A DNA stretch of 64,000 nucleotides from Myroides phaeus. GTDB lineage: Bacteria; Bacteroidota; Bacteroidia; Flavobacteriales; Flavobacteriaceae. Shown here piece after piece: positions 35,628-44,185 of the stretch (positions are counted from its first letter, which is position 1; each line of letters opens with the position of its first letter). Both the position numbers and the translations under genes were made by a program. Below the pieces are notes generated by a model. It saw only the letters and a program-made list of their open reading frames with translations, was not told where the DNA came from and searched no databases. The stretch covers positions 1-64,000 of the forward strand of contig NZ_FNDQ01000002.1 in NCBI RefSeq assembly GCF_900099675.1. Direction: 5' to 3'.

Positions 35628-36818
35628 TTATTTTAAAGCCTCTTTTACTCTTCTTAATGCTTCGATTAATTGGTCTTCACTTGTAGCATAAGACATACGA
35701 ATACAGTTAGGATTACCAAAAGCATCACCTGTTACAGTAGCAACGTGAGCTTTTTCAAGTAGATACATTGATAAATCATCTGCATTGTTTACTTGAACAC
35801 CTTGGTATGTTTTTCCAAATAAGGCAGATACATCAGGGAAGACGTAAAAAGCTCCTTCAGGAACATTAATCTTCATACCAGGAATTTCTTTGATTAAACC
35901 AACAACTAAGTCTCTACGTTTTTGGAAAGCTTGAACCATTTCTTTTAAAACACTTGGATCAGCTTCAACCGCTGTAATAGTTGCTCTTTGAGCGATACTA
36001 TTAGCACCCGAAGTTACTTGTCCTTGCATTTTAGTACACGCTTTAGCAATAAATTCAGGAGCACCGATGTATCCAATACGGTAACCTGTCATAGCAAAAG
36101 CTTTTGCGATACCATTTACAGTAATAGTACGGTTTTGTAAATTACCAATAGTACCAATACTGCAATGAGACCCTGTAAAGTTGATATGTTCATAAATCTC
36201 ATCCGATAAGATGAAGATATTAGGATGTTTTTCTAATACAGTAGCAATCGCTTCAAATTCTGATTGACTGTACACAGAACCACTTGGATTACAAGGTGAA
36301 CAGAACCAAATCATTTTAGTTTTAGGAGTAATTGCACTTTCAAGTTGCTCAGGAGTAATTTTGAAATCAGTGTCTATAGACGTTGGAACTTCCACAGGAA
36401 TACCACCAGCTATTTTTACAATTTCAGCATAACTAACCCAATAAGGAGCAGGAATAACAACTTCATCACCAGGATTAATCATTACTTGTGCAACATTATA
36501 AAGAGATTGTTTCGCACCTGTAGAAACTACAATTTGGTTTGGAGCATAATTAAGATTGTTATCTCTCTTAAACTTTTTGCTTATAGCCTCTTTTAACTCC
36601 ATGTATCCGTCTACAGGAGGGTATTTGCTGAAGTTATCTTTGATTGCTTGTATAGCAGCTTCTTTGATAAACTCAGGAGCATTAAAGTCAGGTTCTCCTA
36701 AACTTAAACTAATCACATCAATTCCTTGAGATTTTAGTTCTCTTGCTTTAGCCGCCATTGCTAAAGTTTGTGATGTTGTTAAACTGTTAATTCTATCAGA
36801 TAAAAATTGAGAATTCAT
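35628..36818 (-). CDS. aspC: Class I/II aspartate-type aminotransferase
   Basis: This PLP-dependent aminotransferase of fold type I (subgroup I-gamma style) interconverts aspartate and oxaloacetate with 2-oxoglutarate/glutamate, or a related pair. Lys239 in NGIAKAFAMTGYRIGY forms the Schiff base. Asn177 (CSPCNPSG), Asp206 (SDEIYE) and Tyr209 contact PLP. The length of 396 is normal. The substrate is inferred from family; prephenate or alanine specificity cannot be excluded. It is divergent from rsmG, with both promoters in the 116-base gap. Confidence 0.9.
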   Translation of the reverse strand: MNSQFLSDRINSLTTSQTLAMAAKARELKSQGIDVISLSLGEPDFNAPEFIKEAAIQAIKDNFSKYPPVDGYMELKEAISKKFKRDNNLNYAPNQIVVSTGAKQSLYNVAQVMINPGDEVVIPAPYWVSYAEIVKIAGGIPVEVPTSIDTDFKITPEQLESAITPKTKMIWFCSPCNPSGSVYSQSEFEAIATVLEKHPNIFILSDEIYEHINFTGSHCSIGTIGNLQNRTITVNGIAKAFAMTGYRIGYIGAPEFIAKACTKMQGQVTSGANSIAQRATITAVEADPSVLKEMVQAFQKRRDLVVGLIKEIPGMKINVPEGAFYVFPDVSALFGKTYQGVQVNNADDLSMYLLEKAHVATVTGDAFGNPNCIRMSYATSEDQLIEALRRVKEALK

Positions 36819-36849
36819 ATTAAAATAAAGGTTTACTAATCGGTTATCT

Positions 36850-36857
36850 CAAAGGTA
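36850..36857 (-). promoter_or_regulatory. -7 box for aspC
   Basis: On the minus strand this reads TACCTTTG, a TAnnTTTG match, 31 bases before the aspC start codon. Confidence 0.5.
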
Positions 36858-36912
36858 ATTATTAATTGTGGTTTAATCGTTATGAGTTTTCTGTTTTTAC
36901 CAATAAAAAGGC

Positions 36913-36920
36913 TACTTTTG
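36913..36920 (+). promoter_or_regulatory. -7 box for rsmG
   Basis: TACTTTTG matches TAnnTTTG and lies 14 bases before the rsmG ATG. It argues against the longer frame that begins upstream of it. Confidence 0.5.
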
Positions 36921-36934
36921 TCAAAATTTTAGAC

Positions 36935-37564
36935 ATGGAAGAAATCTTAAAATATTTTCCTGATTTGACACCTTTACAGATTAGTCAGTTCGAAAAATTA
37001 GAAGAGGTTTATACTGAGTGGAATGCAAAGATTAATGTTATTTCACGTAAAGACATACAAGAGTTATATACAAAACACGTATTGCATTCATTAGGAATAG
37101 CTAAGGTAATGGAGTTTTTACCAGGAGCAAAGATTATGGATGTTGGTACAGGTGGTGGTTTTCCTGGAATTCCATTGGCTATTTTGTATCCAGAAACACA
37201 GTTTTACTTAATAGACATTATTGCTAAGAAGATTAGAGTTGTTAATGAAGTAATTCAAGCATTAGAATTGAAAAATGTTGTAGCAGAGCAAAAGCGTGCT
37301 GAAACAGTAGATGAGAAGTTTGATTTTATTGTAAGCCGTGCTGTTACAAATATGTCTGATTTTGTGAAATGGATAAGACATAAGACAGCAAAAGAAAATA
37401 AGCACGAGTTTGAGAATGGAATTCTTTATTTAAAAGGAGGAGATTTGACAGAAGAATTGAAGGATTTTCCAAAGGCGGTTGAATTTGATTTAACGAACAT
37501 TTTTGACAACGAGTTTTTTGAAACAAAAAAAGTAGTTTATTTACCTTTAAAATATAAAGGTTAA
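36935..37564 (+). CDS. rsmG: 16S rRNA (guanine-527-N7)-methyltransferase
   Basis: RsmG uses S-adenosylmethionine to methylate N7 of G527 in 16S rRNA. The 209 residues include the SAM-binding IMDVGTGGGFPGIPLAILYPE motif. The N-terminal YTEWNAKINVISRKD and KHVLHSLG segments are typical. I start at the ATG at 36935, just after a -7 box. It stands alone, with a strong terminator downstream. Confidence 0.94.
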   Translation: MEEILKYFPDLTPLQISQFEKLEEVYTEWNAKINVISRKDIQELYTKHVLHSLGIAKVMEFLPGAKIMDVGTGGGFPGIPLAILYPETQFYLIDIIAKKIRVVNEVIQALELKNVVAEQKRAETVDEKFDFIVSRAVTNMSDFVKWIRHKTAKENKHEFENGILYLKGGDLTEELKDFPKAVEFDLTNIFDNEFFETKKVVYLPLKYKG

Positions 37565-37581
37565 TCACTGTGATTGCCTTC

Positions 37582-37611
37582 AAGGCCACCTAAAATAGGT
37601 GGCCTTTTTTA
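37582..37611 (+). terminator. Terminator of rsmG
   Basis: AAGGCCACCT (37582-37591) is perfectly complementary to AGGTGGCCTT (37598-37607), followed by six T. It isolates rsmG from the susC leader region. Confidence 0.88.
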
Positions 37612-37677
37612 TTGGTATGTTTTCTGATTTGAGTGCAGAGTATGGCAGAGTAGTTTGTCTTTCATTATTTAAAAATC

Positions 37678-37693
37678 TACCATATTTATGGTA
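37678..37693. promoter_or_regulatory. 16-bp palindrome upstream of the susC promoter, candidate operator
   Basis: TACCATA-TT-TATGGTA is a perfect 7-2-7 palindrome centred about 45 bases before the predicted transcript start. That is where an activator or repressor dimer would bind. The regulator is unknown. The Crp/Fnr and LuxR-type proteins in the window are candidates. Confidence 0.5.
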
Positions 37694-37716
37694 TTTCAGT
37701 TTTTATGGATTCAAAA

Positions 37717-37724
37717 TACATTTG
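37717..37724 (+). promoter_or_regulatory. -7 box for the leader peptide-susC-susD transcript
   Basis: TACATTTG matches TAnnTTTG. No good -33 TTG is present, which suggests dependence on an activator, perhaps at the palindrome just upstream. The leader ORF begins about 130 bases on. Confidence 0.45.
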
Positions 37725-37854
37725 TAACAGGAAAGTAGAGGAAAGATAATCTTTATATGTTAAGTGAATTAGTTGTTTTGGTTCGGGGCCTTTAAACAAT
37801 TGTAAGGTTATCTGCCTTCTGCTTTTAAAGAATGTGAATCTAAAAATAAATAGT

Positions 37855-37965
37855 ATGAACTCAAATTACTTACAACGGGAAGGTGTTTTCCGTATAGTTA
37901 CTGTTACTGACTCTTTTATTTCTTTGCAAGCATCATCTTCGATGTGTATGTGCTGCTGTATGTAG
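37855..37965 (+). CDS. Candidate Cys/Met-rich leader peptide upstream of susC
   Basis: A 36-codon frame starts at ATG 37855 after an A-rich context. It ends with the seven residues MCMCCCM directly before TAG (37963-37965). Four Cys and three Met in a row is extreme for a chance frame. The frame begins 130 bases after a -7 box and ends 106 bases before susC. Two alternative RNA stems follow, one leading into a T8 tract. By analogy with amino-acid attenuators, ribosome stalling at the Cys/Met codons would sense sulfur amino-acid supply. Function is inference; the frame and codons are seen directly. Confidence 0.6.
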   Translation: MNSNYLQREGVFRIVTVTDSFISLQASSSMCMCCCM

Positions 37966-38012
37966 CCAATCTTTTTTATAGGCATACTTTTCTTAGCCTA
38001 ATCATTTTTTTT
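37956..38012 (+). promoter_or_regulatory. Candidate attenuator: competing stems and T tract after the leader peptide
   Basis: Stem 3:4 is TAGGC (37979-37983) with GCCTA (37996-38000), followed by T8 at 38005-38012, a weak intrinsic terminator. Stem 2:3 pairs GTAT (37958-37961) and GCC (37965-37967) with GGCATAC (37981-37987). It shares strand 3, so the two are exclusive. Strand 2 contains the leader's last codon and stop. A ribosome that finishes the peptide would cover it and favour termination. A ribosome stalled at the first Cys codons would leave it free. Confidence 0.45.
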
Positions 38013-38071
38013 ATACCATTAATCTTTAATAATACACAATAGCAGTTCACTGTTGTTGTGAGGATATTTAT

Positions 38072-41000
38072 ATGCAAAAAATCTACACTATTTTATTTGT
38101 ATTTGCGAGTATAATTACGTTGCAAGCACAAGAAAGACTTGTATCCGGTAATGTTAGTGATACAGGGGGAACGCTACCAGGAGTGAGCGTAATAATTCAA
38201 GGAACCAATCAAGGAACAATGACTGATCTTGATGGAGGTTATTCGATCAAAGTAAATGAAGGACAAGTTTTAGAGTTTTCATTTATTGGTTATCAAACCC
38301 AGAAAGTAACTTATAAAGGACAAGAAGTAATCAATGTAACATTACAATACGAGTCAAGTGAGTTATCTGAGGTTGTAATTCAAGTTCCTTATGGTACAGC
38401 AAACAAAAAGACGTATACAGGTTCTGTTGGTTTAATTCAAGCCAAAACAATTGAAAAGTCACAAGTGAGTAATGTATCAAAGGCATTAGAAGGTTCTGTT
38501 GCAGGGTTACAATCTTTTTCAGCAAGTGGGCAGCCTGGGTCAGAAGCTACAATTCGCATCAGAGGAGTTGGTTCTATCAATGCTAAAAGTGATCCATTAT
38601 ATGTAGTAGATGGTGTTCCTTATGAAGGAGGATTATCTGCAATTGCAGCATCAGATATTGAGTCCATCTCTGTATTGAAAGACGCTACAGCGGCAACATT
38701 ATATGGGTCTCGTGCAGCTAATGGGGTGATTATGATTACAACTAAGCAAGGGAAAAGAGAAACAGAACCACAGATTGAAATTACTGCAAAACACGGTATA
38801 AGTAATCGCGCCAGAAGTGATTATAAACAGTTAAGTACAAATCAATATATGGAGTTGCAATGGGAGGCAATTCGAAACGGGCAAATGGACAATTCAAAAA
38901 TGTCTGCTTCAGAAGCCGCCGCTTATGCTTCAACAAACTTAGTAAACTCTATTGGTATTAATCCTTACGGATTAGACAATCCAAATCCAGTAGGTTTAGA
39001 CGGAAAACTATTGCCAGGATTGAAACCATTGTGGAATGACGATTGGAGTGATGCATTGTCACAAAATGCAAGATATACAGATGTGAACTTAAGAGTAAGT
39101 GGAGGAAGTGCAAAATCACGATACTATGTTTCGGGTGGGTACTTGAATGATCAAGGATATGTTTTAGAATCAGGTTTTAAACGTTTTAATCTTCGTTCAA
39201 ATATCATTATGGATGCGAAAGATTGGTTAGAAATAGGAATGAATGTTTCAGCTTCTCATTCTATTCAAGACTATCCAAAACAAGATGATAGTGCGATTAC
39301 GAATGTAATTGGGTTTGCCCGTGGTTTGCCCTCTTTCTATCCTATTTATGAACGCAATCTAACAACAGGAGAGTATCTGATAGACCCTTCAACAGGAGAA
39401 CGTATTTTTGATTATGGGAATTATAGAAAAACCTCTTATAACAAGTATAATTTAGTAGCAACGTTGCCACAAGATAAAAGTGAAATTAAAAAAGATGTAG
39501 CTACTTTCCGTACCTATGGTCAAATTAAGTTTTTAGAGAATTTAAAGTTTAAGTCTTCTTTGAACATTGATTATAATAGTACATACAATCACAATGTGTC
39601 AAATCCAGATTTCGGACCATCAGCTGCTAATGGAGGAAGTGTATCTCGCAGAAATACGCGTACTGTTAGTATGACCTTTAATAACGTTTTGAACTATAAC
39701 TTAGATATTGATGATAAGAACTCATTGTCATTAATGGTAGGACAAGAATACTATCAATATGATTCAAATTATTTTGGAGGTGTTCGCCAGCAAATTATTA
39801 AGGCAGGGTTTGAAGAGCCTGATGCAGCATCGAGGTTAGTAGATTTTTACGGTAAAGCAGATGCATATAAGATGATGAGTTTCTTTGGTAATGCGCAATA
39901 TTCATACGATAAGAAATATTATTTATCAGCTTCATATCGTAGAGATGGTTCTTCTCGTTTCTCACCTAAAAATAGATGGGGTGATTTTTGGTCAGTAGGT
40001 GCTTCTTGGAGAATTATTGATGAGGATTTTATGAGTAACTACCGAGATACTTGGTTGTCAAATGCATTGTTTAAAGCAAGTTATGGAGCACAAGGGAACG
40101 ATAATATTGGATATTATGCCTATCAGTCATTGTTTTCTATCTATAATAATTTAGGAGAATCGGGATTAGTTGCTTCACGTTTAGAAACGCCAGAATTGTC
40201 TTGGGAAACTAATATGAACTTAAACATAGGATTAGACCTTAGTTTCTTCAATAATCGTTTAAATACTTCGATTGAGTATTTTGAGCGTAGATCAAAAGAT
40301 TTATTGTTTGATAAAGCATTGGCGCCCTCATTAGGTTTTTCATCAATACAAGAAAATGTAGGAGCTGTTAATAATTATGGTTGGGAATTTACAGTAGATG
40401 GTTCGCCAATACAAACTGATGATTGGAGATTGCATTTAGGGTTGAATTTGACAACTTATAAAAATAAGATTACTTCACTTCCAACCAAAGAGATGTGGAG
40501 TGGTTCTAAGAAATGGATAGAAGGAGGCTCAATTTATGATTTCTATATGGTAGAATGGGCAGGAGTTAATTCAGCAAATGGAAATCCACAATGGTATATT
40601 CAGAATACGGATGGTACAAAAAGAATTACAGAAGACTATTCAGAATTAGAAGTAAAGGATAAGGTTTATAAAGGCAATTCACTACCAGATGTAACTGGTG
40701 GTTTTCAAGCAGAGTTGGCTTACAAGAACTGGGAGTTATCAGCTAATTTCACTTATACTATTGGTGGGAAGATATACAATAGAGATAAGTTAAGTCTATA
40801 TAGAGAAAGTGGAGATGGGGGCACTTGGAGTCGTGATATGTTAGATCGTTGGACACCGGAAAATCCGAATACAGATGTTGTGAGGTTAACGACTGATCCT
40901 AAAAGCTCTTGGACAAAAGAGTCAGATCGTTTCTTAGTAGATAGATCATTTTTAAAATTAAAAAATATAACGCTGACTTATAACCTACCACAAGAGTGGT

Positions 41001-41167
41001 TAAGAAAAATAAAACTAAACTCAGCGAGCTTGTTTTTTCAAGCAGAAAACTTGTTTACGTTGACAAAAGAACAAGGTTTAGATCCTGAGCAAACTTTTGC
41101 TGGAACAACATATTTTCGTTACCCTTCTATGAGAACAATCTCATTAGGGTTGAATGTTAAACTATAA
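38072..41167 (+). CDS. SusC/RagA-family TonB-dependent outer-membrane transporter
   Basis: This 1031-residue outer-membrane barrel imports a bound nutrient with TonB energy. A signal peptide (about 1-19) is followed by a carboxypeptidase-regulatory-like domain (ERLVSGNVSDTGGTLPGVSV), a plug with IRIRGVGSINAKSDPLYVVDGVPY and ISVLKDATAATLYGSRAANGVI, and a long barrel ending in an aromatic/hydrophobic strand. It pairs with the SusD-like lipoprotein 11 bases downstream. No glycosidase or sulfatase is adjacent, so the substrate is not a known polysaccharide. The Cys/Met-rich leader upstream suggests a sulfur-containing nutrient (inference). Confidence 0.93.
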   Translation: MQKIYTILFVFASIITLQAQERLVSGNVSDTGGTLPGVSVIIQGTNQGTMTDLDGGYSIKVNEGQVLEFSFIGYQTQKVTYKGQEVINVTLQYESSELSEVVIQVPYGTANKKTYTGSVGLIQAKTIEKSQVSNVSKALEGSVAGLQSFSASGQPGSEATIRIRGVGSINAKSDPLYVVDGVPYEGGLSAIAASDIESISVLKDATAATLYGSRAANGVIMITTKQGKRETEPQIEITAKHGISNRARSDYKQLSTNQYMELQWEAIRNGQMDNSKMSASEAAAYASTNLVNSIGINPYGLDNPNPVGLDGKLLPGLKPLWNDDWSDALSQNARYTDVNLRVSGGSAKSRYYVSGGYLNDQGYVLESGFKRFNLRSNIIMDAKDWLEIGMNVSASHSIQDYPKQDDSAITNVIGFARGLPSFYPIYERNLTTGEYLIDPSTGERIFDYGNYRKTSYNKYNLVATLPQDKSEIKKDVATFRTYGQIKFLENLKFKSSLNIDYNSTYNHNVSNPDFGPSAANGGSVSRRNTRTVSMTFNNVLNYNLDIDDKNSLSLMVGQEYYQYDSNYFGGVRQQIIKAGFEEPDAASRLVDFYGKADAYKMMSFFGNAQYSYDKKYYLSASYRRDGSSRFSPKNRWGDFWSVGASWRIIDEDFMSNYRDTWLSNALFKASYGAQGNDNIGYYAYQSLFSIYNNLGESGLVASRLETPELSWETNMNLNIGLDLSFFNNRLNTSIEYFERRSKDLLFDKALAPSLGFSSIQENVGAVNNYGWEFTVDGSPIQTDDWRLHLGLNLTTYKNKITSLPTKEMWSGSKKWIEGGSIYDFYMVEWAGVNSANGNPQWYIQNTDGTKRITEDYSELEVKDKVYKGNSLPDVTGGFQAELAYKNWELSANFTYTIGGKIYNRDKLSLYRESGDGGTWSRDMLDRWTPENPNTDVVRLTTDPKSSWTKESDRFLVDRSFLKLKNITLTYNLPQEWLRKIKLNSASLFFQAENLFTLTKEQGLDPEQTFAGTTYFRYPSMRTISLGLNVKL

Positions 41168-41178
41168 TTTACTAAAAG

Positions 41179-42708
41179 ATGAAAAATAGAATTTTTAAAT
41201 ATATAATTGGTGTTTTTGTAATTTCAACGTCTTTGGTGTCTTGTAGTTTAGATACTTCACCAACGGATGCTGTTGAAGAGTCAAAAGTGTTTACGACTAC
41301 CGCTGATAACGAGAAGGTTTTGACAGGAGCTTGGGGGCAATTAATGGAATCTTTCTATACCTATGCTAATCCTGGTTATGGAGCATTTTTAAGAGCAGGA
41401 GATGCTATGGGAAGCGATGTAGTGTTGAATGGTAGGTATGGTTTTCGCGATCATTATGCGTTTAAAGCTTTATATGGAAGAGGAGGAACAAATACACATA
41501 GTTGGGAGTTGACTTATAATACAATTAATAATGTCAACCACGTTATTGCAAAAGTGGATGCTGCAGAAGGAAGTGTCAATGATAAGAAAAGAATTAAAGG
41601 ACAGGCGTTAGCATTAAGAGGGTTTATGTATTTACATTTAGCTTCAAATTATTCTTTTTCGATAGATGTAAATCCAAACGCATTAACAGCTCCGATTTAT
41701 TTAGAACCTACAACTATAAATAGTAGTCCTAAAGCATTAGCGAGTGTTAGTGAGTTGTATAATCAAGCTATAAAAGATTTAGAAGAGGCATTGTCTTTGA
41801 TTCCAGATACGCAGACATATAAACGTGGTAATGCTAAAGATAAAATCGACCAGGAAGTTGTATTAGGATTATTGTCCAGAGCAACTTTGTATGCAAGGGA
41901 TTGGGAGAAAGCTAAAAAATATTCAGATGCATTATTAGCAATAAATAGTTATTTGATGACAGAGGAGGAATATAAAGACGGTTTTAACGATGCTTCAAAT
42001 AAAGAGTGGATTTGGGGACATCAACAAACACCAAATCAAAGTGATGCTTCTTATCAGTTTAACTTTTTAGATGTTACATCAAAAGAGAGTTTTTATTTTA
42101 GCTTTAATGCAGATCCTTATTTTAGAGAAATGTTTGAAGAAGAGGATTATAGAAAGAAGATGATATATTGGGCTCCTGATCCGGCAAATGATAAACCAAA
42201 AGAAGGAGATGAAGCTTATATGCGTTATGCAAAGTTTAAATTCAAGGCAGGACAAATAGCAGATATTGTTTTAATGCGTACTTCAGAGATTTATTTGATT
42301 AATGCGGAAGCAAAAGCACAATTGGGAGATGGAGATGCGTTAAATAGATTGAATGCCCTAAAAGTAGCTCGTGGAGCAAGTCAGGTGAGTGGATTACAAG
42401 GTAAAGATTTGTTAGAAGCTATTTGGATCGAGCGAAGAAAAGAGCTTTTTGGAGAAGGGTTTAGTCTTGTTGATATAATACGTAATCAACAAAGTGTAGT
42501 TAGGAAAAGTTATCCACAAACAAAGAGGGTTCCTTTTTCATATGAAGTATTAGATTCAAATGGGAAAGTGAATATAGTAACAGTAAATCTATTGCCATTA
42601 GGTCATCGTATTTTAAATTTTCCAGATCAGAGTGATTTTGTCCCTAATAGTAAATATTATTTATTTAGAGTACCATTGGTTGAAGAAAGAGAGAATGGAA
42701 ATATCTAA
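41179..42708 (+). CDS. SusD/RagB-family nutrient-binding lipoprotein
   Basis: The surface lipoprotein caps the SusC barrel and binds the nutrient. A lipobox SLVSC gives Cys22. The 509 residues show the SusD N-terminal pattern (NEKVLTGAWGQLMESFY), a TPR-like helical region, and the C-terminal EAIWIERRKELFGEGF(S)LVDIIR signature. Its start is 11 bases after susC, so the pair is one operon. A terminator follows. Confidence 0.93.
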   Translation: MKNRIFKYIIGVFVISTSLVSCSLDTSPTDAVEESKVFTTTADNEKVLTGAWGQLMESFYTYANPGYGAFLRAGDAMGSDVVLNGRYGFRDHYAFKALYGRGGTNTHSWELTYNTINNVNHVIAKVDAAEGSVNDKKRIKGQALALRGFMYLHLASNYSFSIDVNPNALTAPIYLEPTTINSSPKALASVSELYNQAIKDLEEALSLIPDTQTYKRGNAKDKIDQEVVLGLLSRATLYARDWEKAKKYSDALLAINSYLMTEEEYKDGFNDASNKEWIWGHQQTPNQSDASYQFNFLDVTSKESFYFSFNADPYFREMFEEEDYRKKMIYWAPDPANDKPKEGDEAYMRYAKFKFKAGQIADIVLMRTSEIYLINAEAKAQLGDGDALNRLNALKVARGASQVSGLQGKDLLEAIWIERRKELFGEGFSLVDIIRNQQSVVRKSYPQTKRVPFSYEVLDSNGKVNIVTVNLLPLGHRILNFPDQSDFVPNSKYYLFRVPLVEERENGNI

Positions 42709-42752
42709 ATTAAGTAAATGATAAATTGAATTAATTAGCTTTAAATTAGAAG

Positions 42753-42793
42753 AAGGTTGTTATGTAGAAGAAATGCTACAGACAACCTTTTTC
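42753..42793 (+). terminator. Terminator of the susC-susD operon
   Basis: AAGGTTGT pairs with ACAACCTT, with a nested TGTAG/CTACA stem inside, followed by a run of T. It lies about 45 bases past the susD stop. Confidence 0.72.
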
Positions 42794-42816
42794 GTTTATA
42801 TTTGATAGAAATAACG

Positions 42817-42842
42817 TTGTTAATTTAGATATCATATCTTTG
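42817..42842 (+). promoter_or_regulatory. Promoter for the LuxR-type regulator
   Basis: TATCTTTG (42835-42842) fits the -7 box, with TTG at 42817-42819, 15 bases upstream, slightly closer than usual. The start codon is 26 bases downstream. Confidence 0.5.
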
Positions 42843-42867
42843 TTGGAGAAAATAATTACGAGGAAAA

Positions 42868-43524
42868 ATGTTGCATATAGGAGTTTTAGATGGTCAAGAT
42901 ATTATGAGGTATGCATTAAAGCATATCATAAGTGAGCTTACAAATTCAGCATTTGAGATAAGTGAATTAGGAAATTTGGTCGAATTGCGTCAGTTTTTAG
43001 TTTCACATTCAAATGGAGTAGTAATCTTAGATCCGTATTGCTCTACTGTTGATAGTCAAATAGAGCAGGTTGTAAGTATGCGAAATCAGTTTACAACTTC
43101 TTCGTGGTTGTTGTGTTTTAAAGAATTGAATGAATCTTGGTTAAGGCAGTTTTTAGGTAATAGAAAGCCACAATTTAATATTCTTTTTAAAGATGATAGA
43201 TTAACTGTTATTAAAGAAGGATTATTGAAGACGCTTTGTTCTGAGAGGTATGTTTCTCCACGAATAAGTAATAAGATTTTAGAGCACGAGCAGAGTATTA
43301 AAAAAGTTGAGCAAGTATTAACTAATTCTGAAAGAGAAATTTTAAAAGAGATTGCATCAGGAAAGATGACAAAAGAGATAGCTTCTGATAGAAGCATAAG
43401 TGTGCATACAGTAATTACACATCGGAAAAATATATTTAAGAAATTAGGTGTTAATAACGTTCATGACGCAACACGCTATGCCATTAGAGCGGGAATAATA
43501 ACTGTAAATGAGTATTACATTTAA
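42868..43524 (+). CDS. LuxR-type response regulator with divergent receiver
   Basis: This 218-residue transcription regulator has a receiver-like N-terminal domain and a LuxR (NarL-type) helix-turn-helix at about 151-215 (LTNSEREILKEIASGKMTKEIA, then HTVITHRKNIFKKLG). The receiver keeps Asp8, Asp11, Asp55 and Lys108, but the usual Thr/Ser after the fourth strand is missing, so phosphorylation is doubtful. No sensor kinase is nearby. It lies just downstream of the susC-susD pair and may regulate it (inference). Confidence 0.82.
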   Translation: MLHIGVLDGQDIMRYALKHIISELTNSAFEISELGNLVELRQFLVSHSNGVVILDPYCSTVDSQIEQVVSMRNQFTTSSWLLCFKELNESWLRQFLGNRKPQFNILFKDDRLTVIKEGLLKTLCSERYVSPRISNKILEHEQSIKKVEQVLTNSEREILKEIASGKMTKEIASDRSISVHTVITHRKNIFKKLGVNNVHDATRYAIRAGIITVNEYYI

Positions 43525-43534
43525 TTTTAGGTAT

Positions 43535-43564
43535 AAAAAAAACTGCTGATAAGCAGTTTTTTTT
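43535..43564. terminator. Bidirectional terminator between the LuxR-type gene and engB
   Basis: AAAAAAAACTGCT pairs with AGCAGTTTTTTTT around a GATA loop, with T runs in both directions. The two genes converge here. Confidence 0.82.
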
Positions 43565-44183
43565 ATAGAGGTCCTTGATTTTTAAATATATCTTGATTTA
43601 TTTCATCAATATAATTTAGCACTTCATCTCTACCTGTTTTGTCTTCAGATGAGGTAACGAAGTAAGGAGGCATTTCTGCCCAATTATTAGCTAACATTTG
43701 TTTTTGATATTTAGCAACAAGTTGAGGTACCTTTTGTCGACCTACTTTATCCGCTTTAGTGAAGATAATACTGAAAGGAATTTCAGATTCTCCAAGATAT
43801 TGCATGAATTCTAAGTCGATTTTTTGAGCATCATGTCTAATATCAATTAAAACAAAAGCACTTACAAGTTGTTGTCTTGTTTCAAAATAGTCAGTAATGA
43901 ATTTTTGAAAAGTAGACTTTGTTTTTTTAGAAACTTTAGCATATCCATATCCAGGTAAATCGACTAAAAACCAATTAGAGTTTATCTTAAAGTGGTTTAT
44001 TAATTGTGTCTTTCCTGGGCGAGAAGATGTTTTTGCTAAATATTTTTGATTTGTAAGCATATTGATAAGCGAAGATTTACCAACGTTTGATCTACCAATA
44101 AAAGCATACTCTGGTATTGGTTCGTTAGGGCACTTCTTAGATTCAGAATTACTTACAACAAATTCAGCAGTGTTTATTTTCAT
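43563..44183 (-). CDS. engB: Ribosome biogenesis GTP-binding protein EngB/YsxC
   Basis: This small GTPase is needed for large-subunit ribosome assembly. The P-loop is G30RSNVGKS, then the switch region around PGKTQLINHF, DLPGYGYA (G3) and TKADK (G4). At 206 residues it is typical. It is transcribed two bases after the alpha/beta-hydrolase gene, so the pair forms an operon. Confidence 0.95.
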   Translation of the reverse strand: MKINTAEFVVSNSESKKCPNEPIPEYAFIGRSNVGKSSLINMLTNQKYLAKTSSRPGKTQLINHFKINSNWFLVDLPGYGYAKVSKKTKSTFQKFITDYFETRQQLVSAFVLIDIRHDAQKIDLEFMQYLGESEIPFSIIFTKADKVGRQKVPQLVAKYQKQMLANNWAEMPPYFVTSSEDKTGRDEVLNYIDEINQDIFKNQGPL

Positions 44184-44185
44184 TA

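Larger units (their letters stand above)
37565..38071. other. 507-base susC leader region
   Basis: This gap contains the rsmG terminator, a palindromic candidate operator, a -7 box, a Cys/Met-rich 36-codon frame and competing stems. Just before susC, AGCAG (38043-38047) can pair with CTGTT (38052-38056), placing a small hairpin near the ribosome-binding region. Confidence 0.55.
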
